Source: QQUD01 sp039029915
Lineage (GTDB): Bacteria; Chloroflexota; Anaerolineae; Promineifilales; Promineifilaceae
DNA length: 15,253 nt
Assembly: GCA_039029915.1 (NCBI GenBank)
Contig: JBCCFD010000158.1
Location: 1-15,253 of the forward strand
Direction: 5' to 3'
This document shows, piece after piece, positions 1-7,173 of the stretch (positions are counted from its first letter, which is position 1; each line of letters starts with the position of its first letter). The notes beneath the pieces were generated by a model. That model did no database searches, was not told the origin of the DNA, and saw nothing but the letters and a program-made list of their open reading frames with translations. The position numbers and the translations under genes are program-made.

Positions 1-2
1 AT

Positions 3-866
3 CTAGGCGGGCGCTTTTCTGACCAAGCCGTTTTGCATCTGGCATTATTAATTGCCCTACAAGCCTACCGCATGAATGAAAATTTGTTTTTGAACTTTGA
101 TCATATTTCAGAGTTCGGGCTTGAAAAGCATCCTGTTTGGTCGGTAGCCCAACAGATTTTAGCGAGCTTGAATACAGAGGTTGACGTTCAGTTTAAGTCT
201 GCCGAAACAACCATGATTGCGATGTTGCTACTCGCATGTGGTAAGAGCGATCGTTATCCCGGTGACCTAGAAAGCGACGGCCGTTTTCCTGACCTAATCG
301 AAATGATGATGCAAACAATTGGTGAAGCCTACGAAATGGCTGAGCTGTCGCATGATGCTACGCTTAGAAATGGCCTAATTGCAAACGTGCTACCGGCTTG
401 TCATCGTCAAAGATTCCGCGTATGGACACCAATGTTTGTGCAAAATAGCACGCTGTCCAACGAAAAATACGCATTCGAAAATCAACTGGCCGGACATCTC
501 GCCGAAGAAATTTATCTTTCAATCGGTGTCAAACTGTTGCCAACTGATGTGACAAACCTCGCATTATTACTGCGAGCCGCCTACATCAGAGAACGCCCAA
601 ATCAACTGCGCGAAGTTGTTGTTGTTTGCCCAAGCGGTATGGCGACAGCTCAGCTTTTGATGGCTCGATTAAAAGCTCGCTTCCCGCGACTTGGTAATGT
701 GACAGTTGTTTCTGTGCGGGAAGTGAACTCAGAACGATTGCTTGATGTTGACTTGGTTATTACGACGGTGCCGCTAAGCGGAGTGGAAGCGGCCGTTGAC
801 ATCATTCAAGTACATCCCCAGCTTTTGCCCGAAGATATTTCGCGCATCACTCACTGGCTGGCGTGA
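3..866 (+). CDS. mtlR: MtlR-type PTS-regulated transcriptional regulator, 3' part (PRD + EIIB-like domain)
   Basis: The reading frame is open from the first bases of the window, so the N-terminus (helix-turn-helix and probably a first PRD) lies upstream. A TTG at 33 could be called a start, but PRD-like sequence continues before it. The visible part has a PRD-like helical region (LHLALLIALQAYR near the start; LAGHLAEEIYLSIGVKLLP later). A C-terminal EIIB-Gat-like domain follows with the motif VVVVCPSGMATAQLL; its phospho-acceptor Cys is encoded at 627-629. PRD regulators of the MtlR/ManR/LicR class are phosphorylated by HPr and EIIB and control transcription of PTS operons. The protein ends after the EIIB domain, so the C-terminal EIIA domain found in many MtlR proteins is absent. 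Position and orientation just upstream of the mannitol EIIC gene make it the likely local regulator. The domain call is firm; the symbol mtlR is by context. Confidence 0.8.
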   Translation, partial: LGGRFSDQAVLHLALLIALQAYRMNENLFLNFDHISEFGLEKHPVWSVAQQILASLNTEVDVQFKSAETTMIAMLLLACGKSDRYPGDLESDGRFPDLIEMMMQTIGEAYEMAELSHDATLRNGLIANVLPACHRQRFRVWTPMFVQNSTLSNEKYAFENQLAGHLAEEIYLSIGVKLLPTDVTNLALLLRAAYIRERPNQLREVVVVCPSGMATAQLLMARLKARFPRLGNVTVVSVREVNSERLLDVDLVITTVPLSGVEAAVDIIQVHPQLLPEDISRITHWLA

Positions 867-1091
867 TTGACCTAATTTGTATTTTTACTCAGATCGCCCG
901 ACTGAGTATTAAGAATCTGTGAGGTTTTCCTCCCTCCTTTCTTCTTGAAGGAGAGGGTGATGAAAGAATCGCCCTCTCCCGATGGGAGCCTCGAGGTAGA
1001 AAAACCCTAAGTAAATCTGTTCAGATACCCTTTAAATTGAAGAGGAAAGGGTGTCACAATCTCTAAGGAAGGACAATAAAGGAGACTTACA
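867..1091 (+). promoter_or_regulatory. Leader of the mannitol PTS operon with several inverted repeats
   Basis: This 225-base gap lies between the regulator stop and the EIIC start. It holds a 7-bp inverted repeat TACTCAG/CTGAGTA (886-892/902-908). It also holds a strong hairpin, 950-961 with 968-979 (core GGAGAGGG/CCCTCTCC, loop GAAAGA, one G-T pair), and a third repeat ACCCTTT/AAAGGGT (1027-1033/1046-1052). GGTTTT (923-928) can also pair with AAAACC (1001-1006) to enclose the strong hairpin. No good sigma-70 promoter is visible. The 886-908 repeat is the best candidate for an activator operator. The G/C-rich hairpin has no T-run after it, so it is not a standard intrinsic terminator. A ribosome binding site GGAG at 1081-1084 sits 7 bases before the ATG. 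Confidence 0.45.
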
Positions 1092-2159
1092 ATGAGAGAA
1101 AGATTACAGCAATTTGGTGGTTTTATGGCTGGGATGATTATTCCTAACATCGGTGCATTTATTGCCTGGGGTTTAATCACCGCCTTATTTATTCCAACTG
1201 GTTGGATTCCAAATGAAACATTCGTTGAGCTCGTTGGGCCAATGATTCTTAACTTGCTACCGCTTTTGATTGGTTACACCGGTGGTCGTATGATTCACGG
1301 CACCCGCGGTGGTGTAATGGGTGCTATTGCAACAATGGGCGTTATTGTTGGGTCTGAAATCCCTCAATTCTTGGGCGCTATGATTGTGGGTCCGTTGGGC
1401 GGTTGGCTCATGCAAAAAATCGATGATGCATTGGAAGATAACATTCCAGTCGGTTTTGAAATGCTCGTCAACAACTTCTCTGCTGGTATCTTGGGCACTA
1501 TCTTAGCCATGCTTGCTTTGGTTATCATTGGTCCAATCGTTGAAGGTATCACAAACTTCTTCGGTAGCATCGTTGATGGTTTGGTAAGCGCTCGCTTATT
1601 GCCATTAGCCGCATTAGTTATCGAACCAGCTAAAGTTCTGTTTATGAACAACGCGCTAAATCACGGAGTTTTGGCTCCGTTAGGTGTTGCCGCAGCTGAA
1701 GAAACTGGTCGCGCTATCCACTTCTTGTTAGAAACGAACCCAGGTCCTGGTTTGGGCTTGCTCGTTGCTTACTGGGTTGCTGGTAAAGGGTTGATGAAGC
1801 AATCGGCACCTGGCGCGATGATTATCCATTTCTTGGGTGGTATCCATGAAATTTACTTCCCATACGTTTTGGCTCATCCAATTATGATTTTGTCAGTGAT
1901 TGGTGGTGGCTTTGCCGCAGACCTGTGGTTCACAATTACAAATGCTGGTTTGGTAGCGACCCCATCCCCTGGGTCAATCTTTGCTTATCTTGCCGTTATT
2001 CCAAGAGGTCAACATTTCGCTGTTCTCACTGGTGTATTGATAGGAGCGGCGGTTTCTGCCGTCATTGGCGTCATCCTTCTCCGCTTCCGTCCCGTCACTG
2101 CTGAAGATGCAGAAGAAATGGAAGACGTGATGGAAGATGGTGTTCCTGGCTTGACATAA
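1092..2159 (+). CDS. mtlA: PTS mannitol transporter subunit IIC
   Basis: A 355-residue integral membrane permease that moves mannitol across the cytoplasmic membrane and hands it to EIIB for phosphorylation to mannitol-1-phosphate. It closely follows the EIIC part of E. coli MtlA from recalled sequence. Shared landmarks are the N-terminal PNIGAFIAWGLITALFIPTG, then LLPLLIGYTGG, GFEMLVNNFSAGI, NNALNHGVLAPLG, and the family signature GGIHEIYFPYVL. Substrate assignment to mannitol is therefore better than for most PTS permeases. The protein ends after the membrane part with a short acidic tail (EDAEEMEDVMEDG). EIIB and EIIA, fused to EIIC in E. coli, are separate genes here. The ATG has a good ribosome binding site, GGAG at 1081-1084. 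Confidence 0.93.
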   Translation: MRERLQQFGGFMAGMIIPNIGAFIAWGLITALFIPTGWIPNETFVELVGPMILNLLPLLIGYTGGRMIHGTRGGVMGAIATMGVIVGSEIPQFLGAMIVGPLGGWLMQKIDDALEDNIPVGFEMLVNNFSAGILGTILAMLALVIIGPIVEGITNFFGSIVDGLVSARLLPLAALVIEPAKVLFMNNALNHGVLAPLGVAAAEETGRAIHFLLETNPGPGLGLLVAYWVAGKGLMKQSAPGAMIIHFLGGIHEIYFPYVLAHPIMILSVIGGGFAADLWFTITNAGLVATPSPGSIFAYLAVIPRGQHFAVLTGVLIGAAVSAVIGVILLRFRPVTAEDAEEMEDVMEDGVPGLT

Positions 2160-2364
2160 AGAATTTGTTGAGTTTTAAACATTTCGGTAAATCACACCAT
2201 TTCAACGCACATTATTTCAAATCACCCTGTGTGATTTACCGAGTAAAAACCAAAAATTCAACCCTTTCGTTTTCAAATTACTTTTTGGTTTTTACATAAA
2301 GTGACAAGTGGTAAGTGAGTACAAAGGTTGTTTATCACTTGTCACTCAAAAAAGGAACATGATC
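2160..2364 (+). repeat. Three consecutive long-armed inverted repeats between EIIC and EIIB genes
   Basis: This gap inside the operon holds three successive perfect inverted repeats. The first is a 14-bp pair at 2184-2197/2229-2242 with a 31-base spacer. The second is a 14-bp pair GTAAAAACCAAAAA at 2243-2256 with its complement at 2282-2295 and a 25-base spacer. The third is an 11-bp pair AGTGACAAGTG at 2300-2310 with 2336-2346 and a 25-base spacer. The last ends just before the EIIB ribosome binding site. Arms are AT-rich, lack a following T-run and have large loops, so they do not look like intrinsic terminators. They could be mRNA processing or stability structures, operators, or remnants of small palindromic elements. 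The second pair has a relative downstream of the operon at 8162-8302. Confidence 0.6.
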
Positions 2365-2697
2365 ATGACGAAATCAATTAACGCATCAGATGTCAATCTA
2401 ATCATTATGGCTTGCGAAGCGGGAATGGGCTCAAGCTTAATGGTTGTGAATTCGATCAAAAAGAAACTTAAGAAAGCAAAAGTACAAGGCGTAAAAGTTA
2501 TTCACAAACCGGCCCGAAATGTTCCCGAAACTGCAAAAGTTGTGGTTGTTCATGAAGGTTTGTCGAAGGTTGTCAGAAGAAAAGCGCCTGACGCTGTGAT
2601 CGTGAAGTTTAAGCATTTTCTGAATGACCCAGCTTTTGATAGGCTCGTCAATTCATTTGTGGAAGGTGGCGACATTGTCAACACCGTGGAGGCGTGA
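2365..2697 (+). CDS. PTS mannitol-type EIIB component
   Basis: A 110-residue cytoplasmic phosphocarrier that accepts phosphate from EIIA and passes it to mannitol bound to EIIC. The phospho-cysteine loop reads MACEAGMGSS, with Cys17 the expected acceptor. The rest follows the EIIB-Mtl fold (VVVVHEGLSKVVRRKAPDA, FLNDPAFDRLV). I chose the ATG at 2365: AAGG at 2352-2355 is 9 bases upstream, while the ATG at 2359 is only 3 bases from it. An earlier in-frame start at 2308 would lie inside an inverted repeat and add an unconserved N-terminus. The gene ends one base before the EIIA start, so the two are translationally linked. Confidence 0.9.
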   Translation: MTKSINASDVNLIIMACEAGMGSSLMVVNSIKKKLKKAKVQGVKVIHKPARNVPETAKVVVVHEGLSKVVRRKAPDAVIVKFKHFLNDPAFDRLVNSFVEGGDIVNTVEA

Positions 2698-2698
2698 A

Positions 2699-3142
2699 AT
2701 GGCAATCTTGACATTAGAACGCATCACGGTGGGAGCAACGGCCGTATCTAAAGAAGACGCAATTCGGCAAGCTGGACAATTGCTCGTTGAGAGCGGTTGT
2801 GTTAGCCAAGAATATGTGACGGGCATGCACGCTCGTGAAAATACGATGTCAACATATCTCGGTAACGGCGTCGCTATTCCACACGGTACCCATGAATCCA
2901 TTCAATATATCCAAAAAGCGGGTATTTCCGTTGTGCAATTACCAAATGGTGTGGAATGGGAAGATGATGAAAAAGCGCATTTAGTTATTGGGATTGCTGC
3001 GGCATCTGATGAACATATGGGCATCTTGACCAACCTTGCTGAAGTCGTTGAAGATGAAGATATTGCGCTGACGTTGGGCCAAACAGCAACGGCTGAGGAG
3101 ATTTTAAATCTACTTAACCGTCAACCTGAGATGGATGCCTAA
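2699..3142 (+). CDS. mtlF: PTS mannitol-specific EIIA component
   Basis: A 147-residue cytoplasmic phosphocarrier of the mannitol/fructose EIIA family. It takes phosphate from HPr on the His of GVAIPHGT (His62) and passes it to the Cys of EIIB. The region GMHARENTMSTYLGNGVAIP matches the mannitol EIIA pattern (ReK-like stretch, then YLG, then the PHGT active site). The start is set by GGAGG at 2688-2692, six bases before the ATG at 2699. A longer frame reaching back to 2624 would overlap EIIB and has no ribosome binding site. Only one base separates it from the EIIB stop, so co-translation is likely. Confidence 0.92.
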   Translation: MAILTLERITVGATAVSKEDAIRQAGQLLVESGCVSQEYVTGMHARENTMSTYLGNGVAIPHGTHESIQYIQKAGISVVQLPNGVEWEDDEKAHLVIGIAAASDEHMGILTNLAEVVEDEDIALTLGQTATAEEILNLLNRQPEMDA

Positions 3143-3158
3143 GTGTGTTTCCACTTTG

Positions 3159-3209
3159 AAGTACAGCTCAAATCGATTCGTTTCCATCAAAATATATTTG
3201 ACTGTGCTT
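3159..3209 (+). repeat. Imperfect stem-loop between EIIA and HPr-EI genes
   Basis: Bases 3159-3173 can pair with 3196-3209 to form a 14-bp stem with one G-T pair and a single bulged C (3167), leaving a 22-base loop. It lies in the 104-base gap ahead of the HPr-EI gene. No T-run follows, so it is not a standard terminator. It matches the pattern of long-armed stem-loops in the other gaps of this operon. Confidence 0.45.
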
Positions 3210-3246
3210 GGCAACAAAAGATTCCATCGCTAGAAGGTATTGAACT

Positions 3247-5301
3247 GTGAAAAAATTAACGCTTGTTATTCAAAATGAAACAGGACTTCATGCGCGCCCT
3301 GCAAAAACATTGGTGAACCTCGCCAAAACTTTCCAATCTAAAATCTCTGTTCAGCATGGCGAAAAAGAAGTTAATGCCAAAAGTATGATTGGCATTTTGA
3401 AGCTGGGTGTTAAAAAATCGGGTGAAATCACAGTCTGTATTGATGGAGAAGATGAAGAAGAAGCGGCCGTTCAAATTGAAACGGCCGTTACATCCGGTCT
3501 TGGGGAAACGCCTCATGCCGCATCTGCTCCTAATGCAACAAACGGACATGCGAATGCACCCCATGCCGCATCATCGCCTAATTTGACGAATGGGCATTCA
3601 GATGCGCCGCCATTGAATCCAGCCGTTGCTGAAAACCAAATCCTTGGGGTTTCGGCATCGCCTGGCATCGCCATTGGACCAGTCTTTCAGCTTAAGCGAC
3701 AGGCAGCCGGCGAAAAACGGCCGTTCCTAGGCATACCCGAAGAAAAAGCGGCGTTTCAACAGGCTGTAAAAGCAGTAGATGCCAATATTCATAATATGAA
3801 GGCCCAGGCTGCCCAAACTTTGACGGCTGAAGAAGCGGAAATTTTTGAGGCGCATTTAGAAATTTTAAATGATCCCGCCCTTCAAGACGCAGTTGATAAG
3901 GGCATTGAACAACAAAAATCTGCTGCTGAAGCGTGTCAAATCGCGATTGACGAGCAGGCTGAACAGCTTGCCAGTTTATCTGACGCCACTTTAGCGGGTC
4001 GGGCTACAGATGTTCGGGACATAGGAAATCAGATTTTAACTCAATTAGGCGCTGGGTCAGCCCAAGTTGTTTACCCAGAACGGCCGTTTATTCTCATCGC
4101 AGATGATTTGACACCGTCTGAGACCGTCTCTCTTGACCGAGACAAAGTGTTGGGTTTTGGAACCTCTGCCGGTGGTCCAACGGCCCATTCGGCTATTCTA
4201 GCAAGAGCCCTCAAGCTCCCTGCCGTCGTTGGCGCAGGTGAGAAAATTGAAGCCATTCCTGATGACACCATCATCATCTTGGATGGGAAAGATGGTGTCG
4301 TCACCATCAATCCGACAAAGCACGAATTGGAAACGGCGCAAAATCGTTTGGCGGCGTTAGAACGAAAACAAGCTGAAGCTCGTAAAAAATCGTCCGAGCT
4401 TGCCCTGACCAAAGATGGACATCGCGTAGAAGTCGTGGCAAACATTGGTTCACCGAGTGAAGCCCAAACCGCTTATGAGTTAGGGGCAGAAGGTGTGGGG
4501 CTGTTGCGTACTGAATTTTTGTTCCTTGAACAAACGGAACCCCCCTCTGAAGCGTTCCAATTTGATAGCTATAAGCAGATTGTTGTGGCTATGAAAAATC
4601 AGCCCGTCATTGTGCGAACATTAGACATCGGTGGCGATAAACCTGTGCCGTATCTTTCTGTTGGCGAGGAAGCGAATCCATTCTTGGGTGAGCGGGGTAT
4701 TCGTCTTTGCTTAACAAACCCAGAAATTTTCAAAACCCAGCTTCGAGCTATCCTAAGGGCATCAGCTTTTGGCAACCTTCTAATTATGTTCCCAATGGTT
4801 TCTGATGTGTCTGAGTTAATTAAGGCGCGTGAGATGGTCACTGAAATAGCGAACGAGCTCAACGAGTTGCCAGCTCAAATTGGAATGATGATTGAGGTTC
4901 CGGCCGCTGCCCTTATGGTTGATCAATTTGCACCGTATCTTGATTTTGTGTCCATCGGGACAAACGATTTAACCCAATACACCTTAGCCATTGATCGTCA
5001 GCACCCCACTTTGGCGAAACAATCGGATGGACTGCATCCAGCTGTTTTGAGACTTATTGACCAAACGGTTAAAGCGGCGCACCAAGCGGGTAAATGGGTT
5101 GGTGTTTGTGGGGAGCTAGCGGCTGATCCCCAAGCCCTGCCAATTTTGGTTGGCTTGGGTGTTGATGAACTTAGCGTCAACATGAACGCGATTCCAGATG
5201 TTAAGGCACAGGTTAGGACGCTGGCGCTTGCTGATGCAAATCAGCTCGCTCAAAAAGCGTTGATGTGTGCCACAGCGGAAGCCGTTCGCAAATTAGTATA
5301 A
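3247..5301 (+). CDS. ptsI: HPr-Enzyme I fusion phosphotransferase
   Basis: A 684-residue fusion of both general PTS proteins. Residues 1-87 are HPr, with the EI-dependent phosphorylation site His15 in GLHARPA and the regulatory-type Ser46 in NAKSMIGI. A low-complexity Ala/Pro/Asn/His linker (about 88-130) contains a 16-residue unit repeated twice. From about residue 131 (NQILGVSASPGIAIGP) the rest is Enzyme I. Its phospho-histidine is His314 in GGPTAHSAILAR, its PEP-binding barrel includes GGDKPVPYL and GVGLLRTEFLF, and it has the catalytic-type Cys621 in GVCGELAAD. EI takes phosphate from PEP and loads HPr, which feeds EIIA. Many HPr-EI fusions also carry EIIA; this one does not, matching the separate EIIA gene upstream. 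The start is GTG with AGAAGG 9 bases ahead. Ser46 suggests possible HPr kinase control, but no such kinase is in view. Confidence 0.93.
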   Translation: MKKLTLVIQNETGLHARPAKTLVNLAKTFQSKISVQHGEKEVNAKSMIGILKLGVKKSGEITVCIDGEDEEEAAVQIETAVTSGLGETPHAASAPNATNGHANAPHAASSPNLTNGHSDAPPLNPAVAENQILGVSASPGIAIGPVFQLKRQAAGEKRPFLGIPEEKAAFQQAVKAVDANIHNMKAQAAQTLTAEEAEIFEAHLEILNDPALQDAVDKGIEQQKSAAEACQIAIDEQAEQLASLSDATLAGRATDVRDIGNQILTQLGAGSAQVVYPERPFILIADDLTPSETVSLDRDKVLGFGTSAGGPTAHSAILARALKLPAVVGAGEKIEAIPDDTIIILDGKDGVVTINPTKHELETAQNRLAALERKQAEARKKSSELALTKDGHRVEVVANIGSPSEAQTAYELGAEGVGLLRTEFLFLEQTEPPSEAFQFDSYKQIVVAMKNQPVIVRTLDIGGDKPVPYLSVGEEANPFLGERGIRLCLTNPEIFKTQLRAILRASAFGNLLIMFPMVSDVSELIKAREMVTEIANELNELPAQIGMMIEVPAAALMVDQFAPYLDFVSIGTNDLTQYTLAIDRQHPTLAKQSDGLHPAVLRLIDQTVKAAHQAGKWVGVCGELAADPQALPILVGLGVDELSVNMNAIPDVKAQVRTLALADANQLAQKALMCATAEAVRKLV
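3511..3606 (+). repeat. Two-copy 48-bp tandem repeat in the HPr-EI linker
   Basis: Two adjacent 48-base copies (3511-3558 and 3559-3606) encode PHAASAPNATNGHANA and PHAASSPNLTNGHSDA. The copies differ at several codon positions, so the duplication is not recent. It lengthens a flexible linker between the HPr and EI parts. Other family members could vary in copy number. Confidence 0.8.
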
Positions 5302-5308
5302 GTGAAAA

Positions 5309-5397
5309 GCGACAGGCTTGCTTTCCTGATTTGAATTAGAAACCTTCATTAGCATGTTTATCTTAATTGGCATGCTAATGAAGCGGGCCTGTATCGC
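5309..5397 (+). repeat. Nested stem-loop between HPr-EI and dehydrogenase genes
   Basis: A perfect 13-bp inverted repeat CTTCATTAGCATG/CATGCTAATGAAG (5344-5356/5371-5383) has a 14-base loop. An outer pairing joins GCGA-CAGGC (5309-5317) to GCCTG-TA-TCGC (5387-5397) with a two-base bulge. The structure ends 21 bases before the next ATG, and that ATG has no clear ribosome binding site. It may act as an operator, an RNA processing site or a translation control element. There is no T-run for an intrinsic terminator. Confidence 0.65.
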
Positions 5398-5418
5398 CTT
5401 CCATAAAAACAACCATTT

Positions 5419-7173
5419 ATGAACAAAACAAAATTTGAGGCATATCAGACCCTTTCTGACCAGCCAGCTACTGATAATGTAGCTTGGAACATGTATGGCA
5501 AAGGGGTCGAAAACATCGGCCGAAACGGCCGTTTTGAAGAAGTTCCCCTCCCAAAGCCGAACGATGATCAAATGCTGGTTAGGGTTGATTCTGTCGGGAT
5601 GTGTTTTTCTGATGTAAAGCTTATTCGTCTCGGAGGTGAACATCCCAAATTATATAATCGAGATTTAGCGATTGAACCAACTCGGCTGGGGCATGAAACG
5701 GCCGTTACTATCATTGAAGTTGGCCAAAACCTAGCCGAGCAATACCAAGTTGGCCAACGATTAGCCATTCAGCCGGACGCCTATCAAAACGGGCTATCAA
5801 CCGCATACGGTTACACAGTTCCCGGTGGATTAATCCAGTATCATCTCATTGGGAATGAGCTTCTTGAAACAGATGCTGGGGCGTGTGTGTTACCGCTTGA
5901 AGGTAACTTAGGCTATGCCGAAACAGCTCTCCTAGAGCCTTGGGGCTGTGTGCTGGCCGCTTATACACAGCGAAGACGGCTTGAACCGAAACAAGACGGC
6001 ATTTTGTGGATTGTGGGTCAAGCAGACGATAGTCGCGTGTACAAAATGTCTCGATTCTTGGATCGAGCCAAAACTATTATTTTGACCGACGTCAACGATT
6101 CAATTCAGCAGCTGGTTGCTAAAACAGGTGCTGACCTAGTTGTCCGTAACGGGGTATCGACCGAAGAATATGCGACACTCAATCAAGAACTAGCAGACGG
6201 AAAGGGGTTTGATGATATCATCATGCTCAATCCTCAAAATGCGGCGCAAATTCATACCTTAAGTAAGCAAATTGCGCGTCGCGGCACCCTTAATTTAGTG
6301 GGAACCCAGCCGCTGGATGGCTTGGTTGATGCCGACGTGGGGCGCCTTCACTATGACTACATTGCTTTTGTGGGCACCACGTCTGATGATATGGCCGAAT
6401 CATATGGCGAAGCGCGTAATCGATGTGATTTGCACCCTAATGGCGTGGCCGTTATTGTTGGCGCGGGTGGGCCAATGGGCCAAATGCACGTGCAGCGAGC
6501 CATTGAATTACCGCAAGGCCCCCGCTTGATTATTGCCACGGAGCTTAATCAAAAGCGGCTAGACACGCTTCAAACCCGATTTGCTCCGCTGGCCGCTGAA
6601 AATGATTGTCATTTAATAACCTTTAACCCCACCAATACCGATATATCTCTTGAAGAACTGGTTATGGAGCAGACCAACAACCAAGGGGCGGACGATGTTG
6701 TCATTTGTGTGCCGGTTGCTTCGTTGATGGATGAGGGCAACCGATTAATGAATTCAGATGGCATGCTGGTACTTTTTGCCGGTGTACCGAATGGCACCAT
6801 GTCTCCACTAAATTTGAGCGATGTTTATTTACATAATGCTCAGCTCACGGGGACGAGCGGCTTAACAATTGACGATCAATCGGCTGTGATGCACCGCGCG
6901 ATGGAGGGCACCTTATCTCCGGGTCGAGCCGTTGCCGCGATTGGGGGTATGAATGCTGCCCAAGAAGGCATTGTGGCGATGATGGAAAGCAAATACCCTG
7001 GCAAGATTGTCATCTTTCCACAAATTGCAGAGTTCCCATTAGTTGGGTTGGATGAACTCAATGAGCAGTTCCCTCAAATTGGACAACATCTTGGCCCGAA
7101 TGATTTGTGGACTGACGCAGCTGAAGAAGCGTTGTTTAATGAATTTCATGGAAACGGAGAACCAGCCGCGTGA
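5419..7173 (+). CDS. Zinc-type medium-chain polyol-phosphate dehydrogenase (SorE/YggP-like, enlarged)
   Basis: A 584-residue medium-chain dehydrogenase expected to oxidise a sugar-alcohol phosphate; here the likely reaction is mannitol-1-phosphate to fructose-6-phosphate. Catalytic-domain landmarks are MCFSDVK (Cys62 as zinc ligand, Asp65), GHE at 91-93 and LLEPWG (Glu173). AYGY followed by GGLIQY recalls L-sorbose-1-phosphate reductase and E. coli YggP, which sits beside the cryptic mannitol PTS genes cmtAB. The usual four-Cys structural zinc lobe is absent. Family members are usually 350-425 residues. This one has two nucleotide-fold-like stretches: a degenerate one at about 194-225 (ILWIVGQADDS) and a canonical one at about 342-360 (VIVGAGGPMG). 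The region between them looks like an insertion. No clear ribosome binding site precedes the ATG. It overlaps the kinase gene by 4 bases. The family is clear; the substrate is inferred from context. Confidence 0.78.
   Translation: MNKTKFEAYQTLSDQPATDNVAWNMYGKGVENIGRNGRFEEVPLPKPNDDQMLVRVDSVGMCFSDVKLIRLGGEHPKLYNRDLAIEPTRLGHETAVTIIEVGQNLAEQYQVGQRLAIQPDAYQNGLSTAYGYTVPGGLIQYHLIGNELLETDAGACVLPLEGNLGYAETALLEPWGCVLAAYTQRRRLEPKQDGILWIVGQADDSRVYKMSRFLDRAKTIILTDVNDSIQQLVAKTGADLVVRNGVSTEEYATLNQELADGKGFDDIIMLNPQNAAQIHTLSKQIARRGTLNLVGTQPLDGLVDADVGRLHYDYIAFVGTTSDDMAESYGEARNRCDLHPNGVAVIVGAGGPMGQMHVQRAIELPQGPRLIIATELNQKRLDTLQTRFAPLAAENDCHLITFNPTNTDISLEELVMEQTNNQGADDVVICVPVASLMDEGNRLMNSDGMLVLFAGVPNGTMSPLNLSDVYLHNAQLTGTSGLTIDDQSAVMHRAMEGTLSPGRAVAAIGGMNAAQEGIVAMMESKYPGKIVIFPQIAEFPLVGLDELNEQFPQIGQHLGPNDLWTDAAEEALFNEFHGNGEPAA

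Noticed and set aside
950..979. Intrinsic terminator after the regulator gene
   Set aside because: The stem is strong but is followed by CGATGGGAGCC rather than a T-run.
1364..1651. Minus-strand open frame inside the EIIC gene
   Set aside because: It is a shadow of a strongly conserved permease gene, with no ribosome binding site and no recognisable protein.
2308..2364. Upstream in-frame start for the EIIB gene
   Set aside because: The extra residues are unlike EIIB, start within an inverted repeat and lack a ribosome binding site; the ATG at 2365 is well placed.
4071..4445. Minus-strand open frame inside the HPr-EI gene
   Set aside because: It lies fully within the conserved EI frame and its composition is what antisense of that frame would give.
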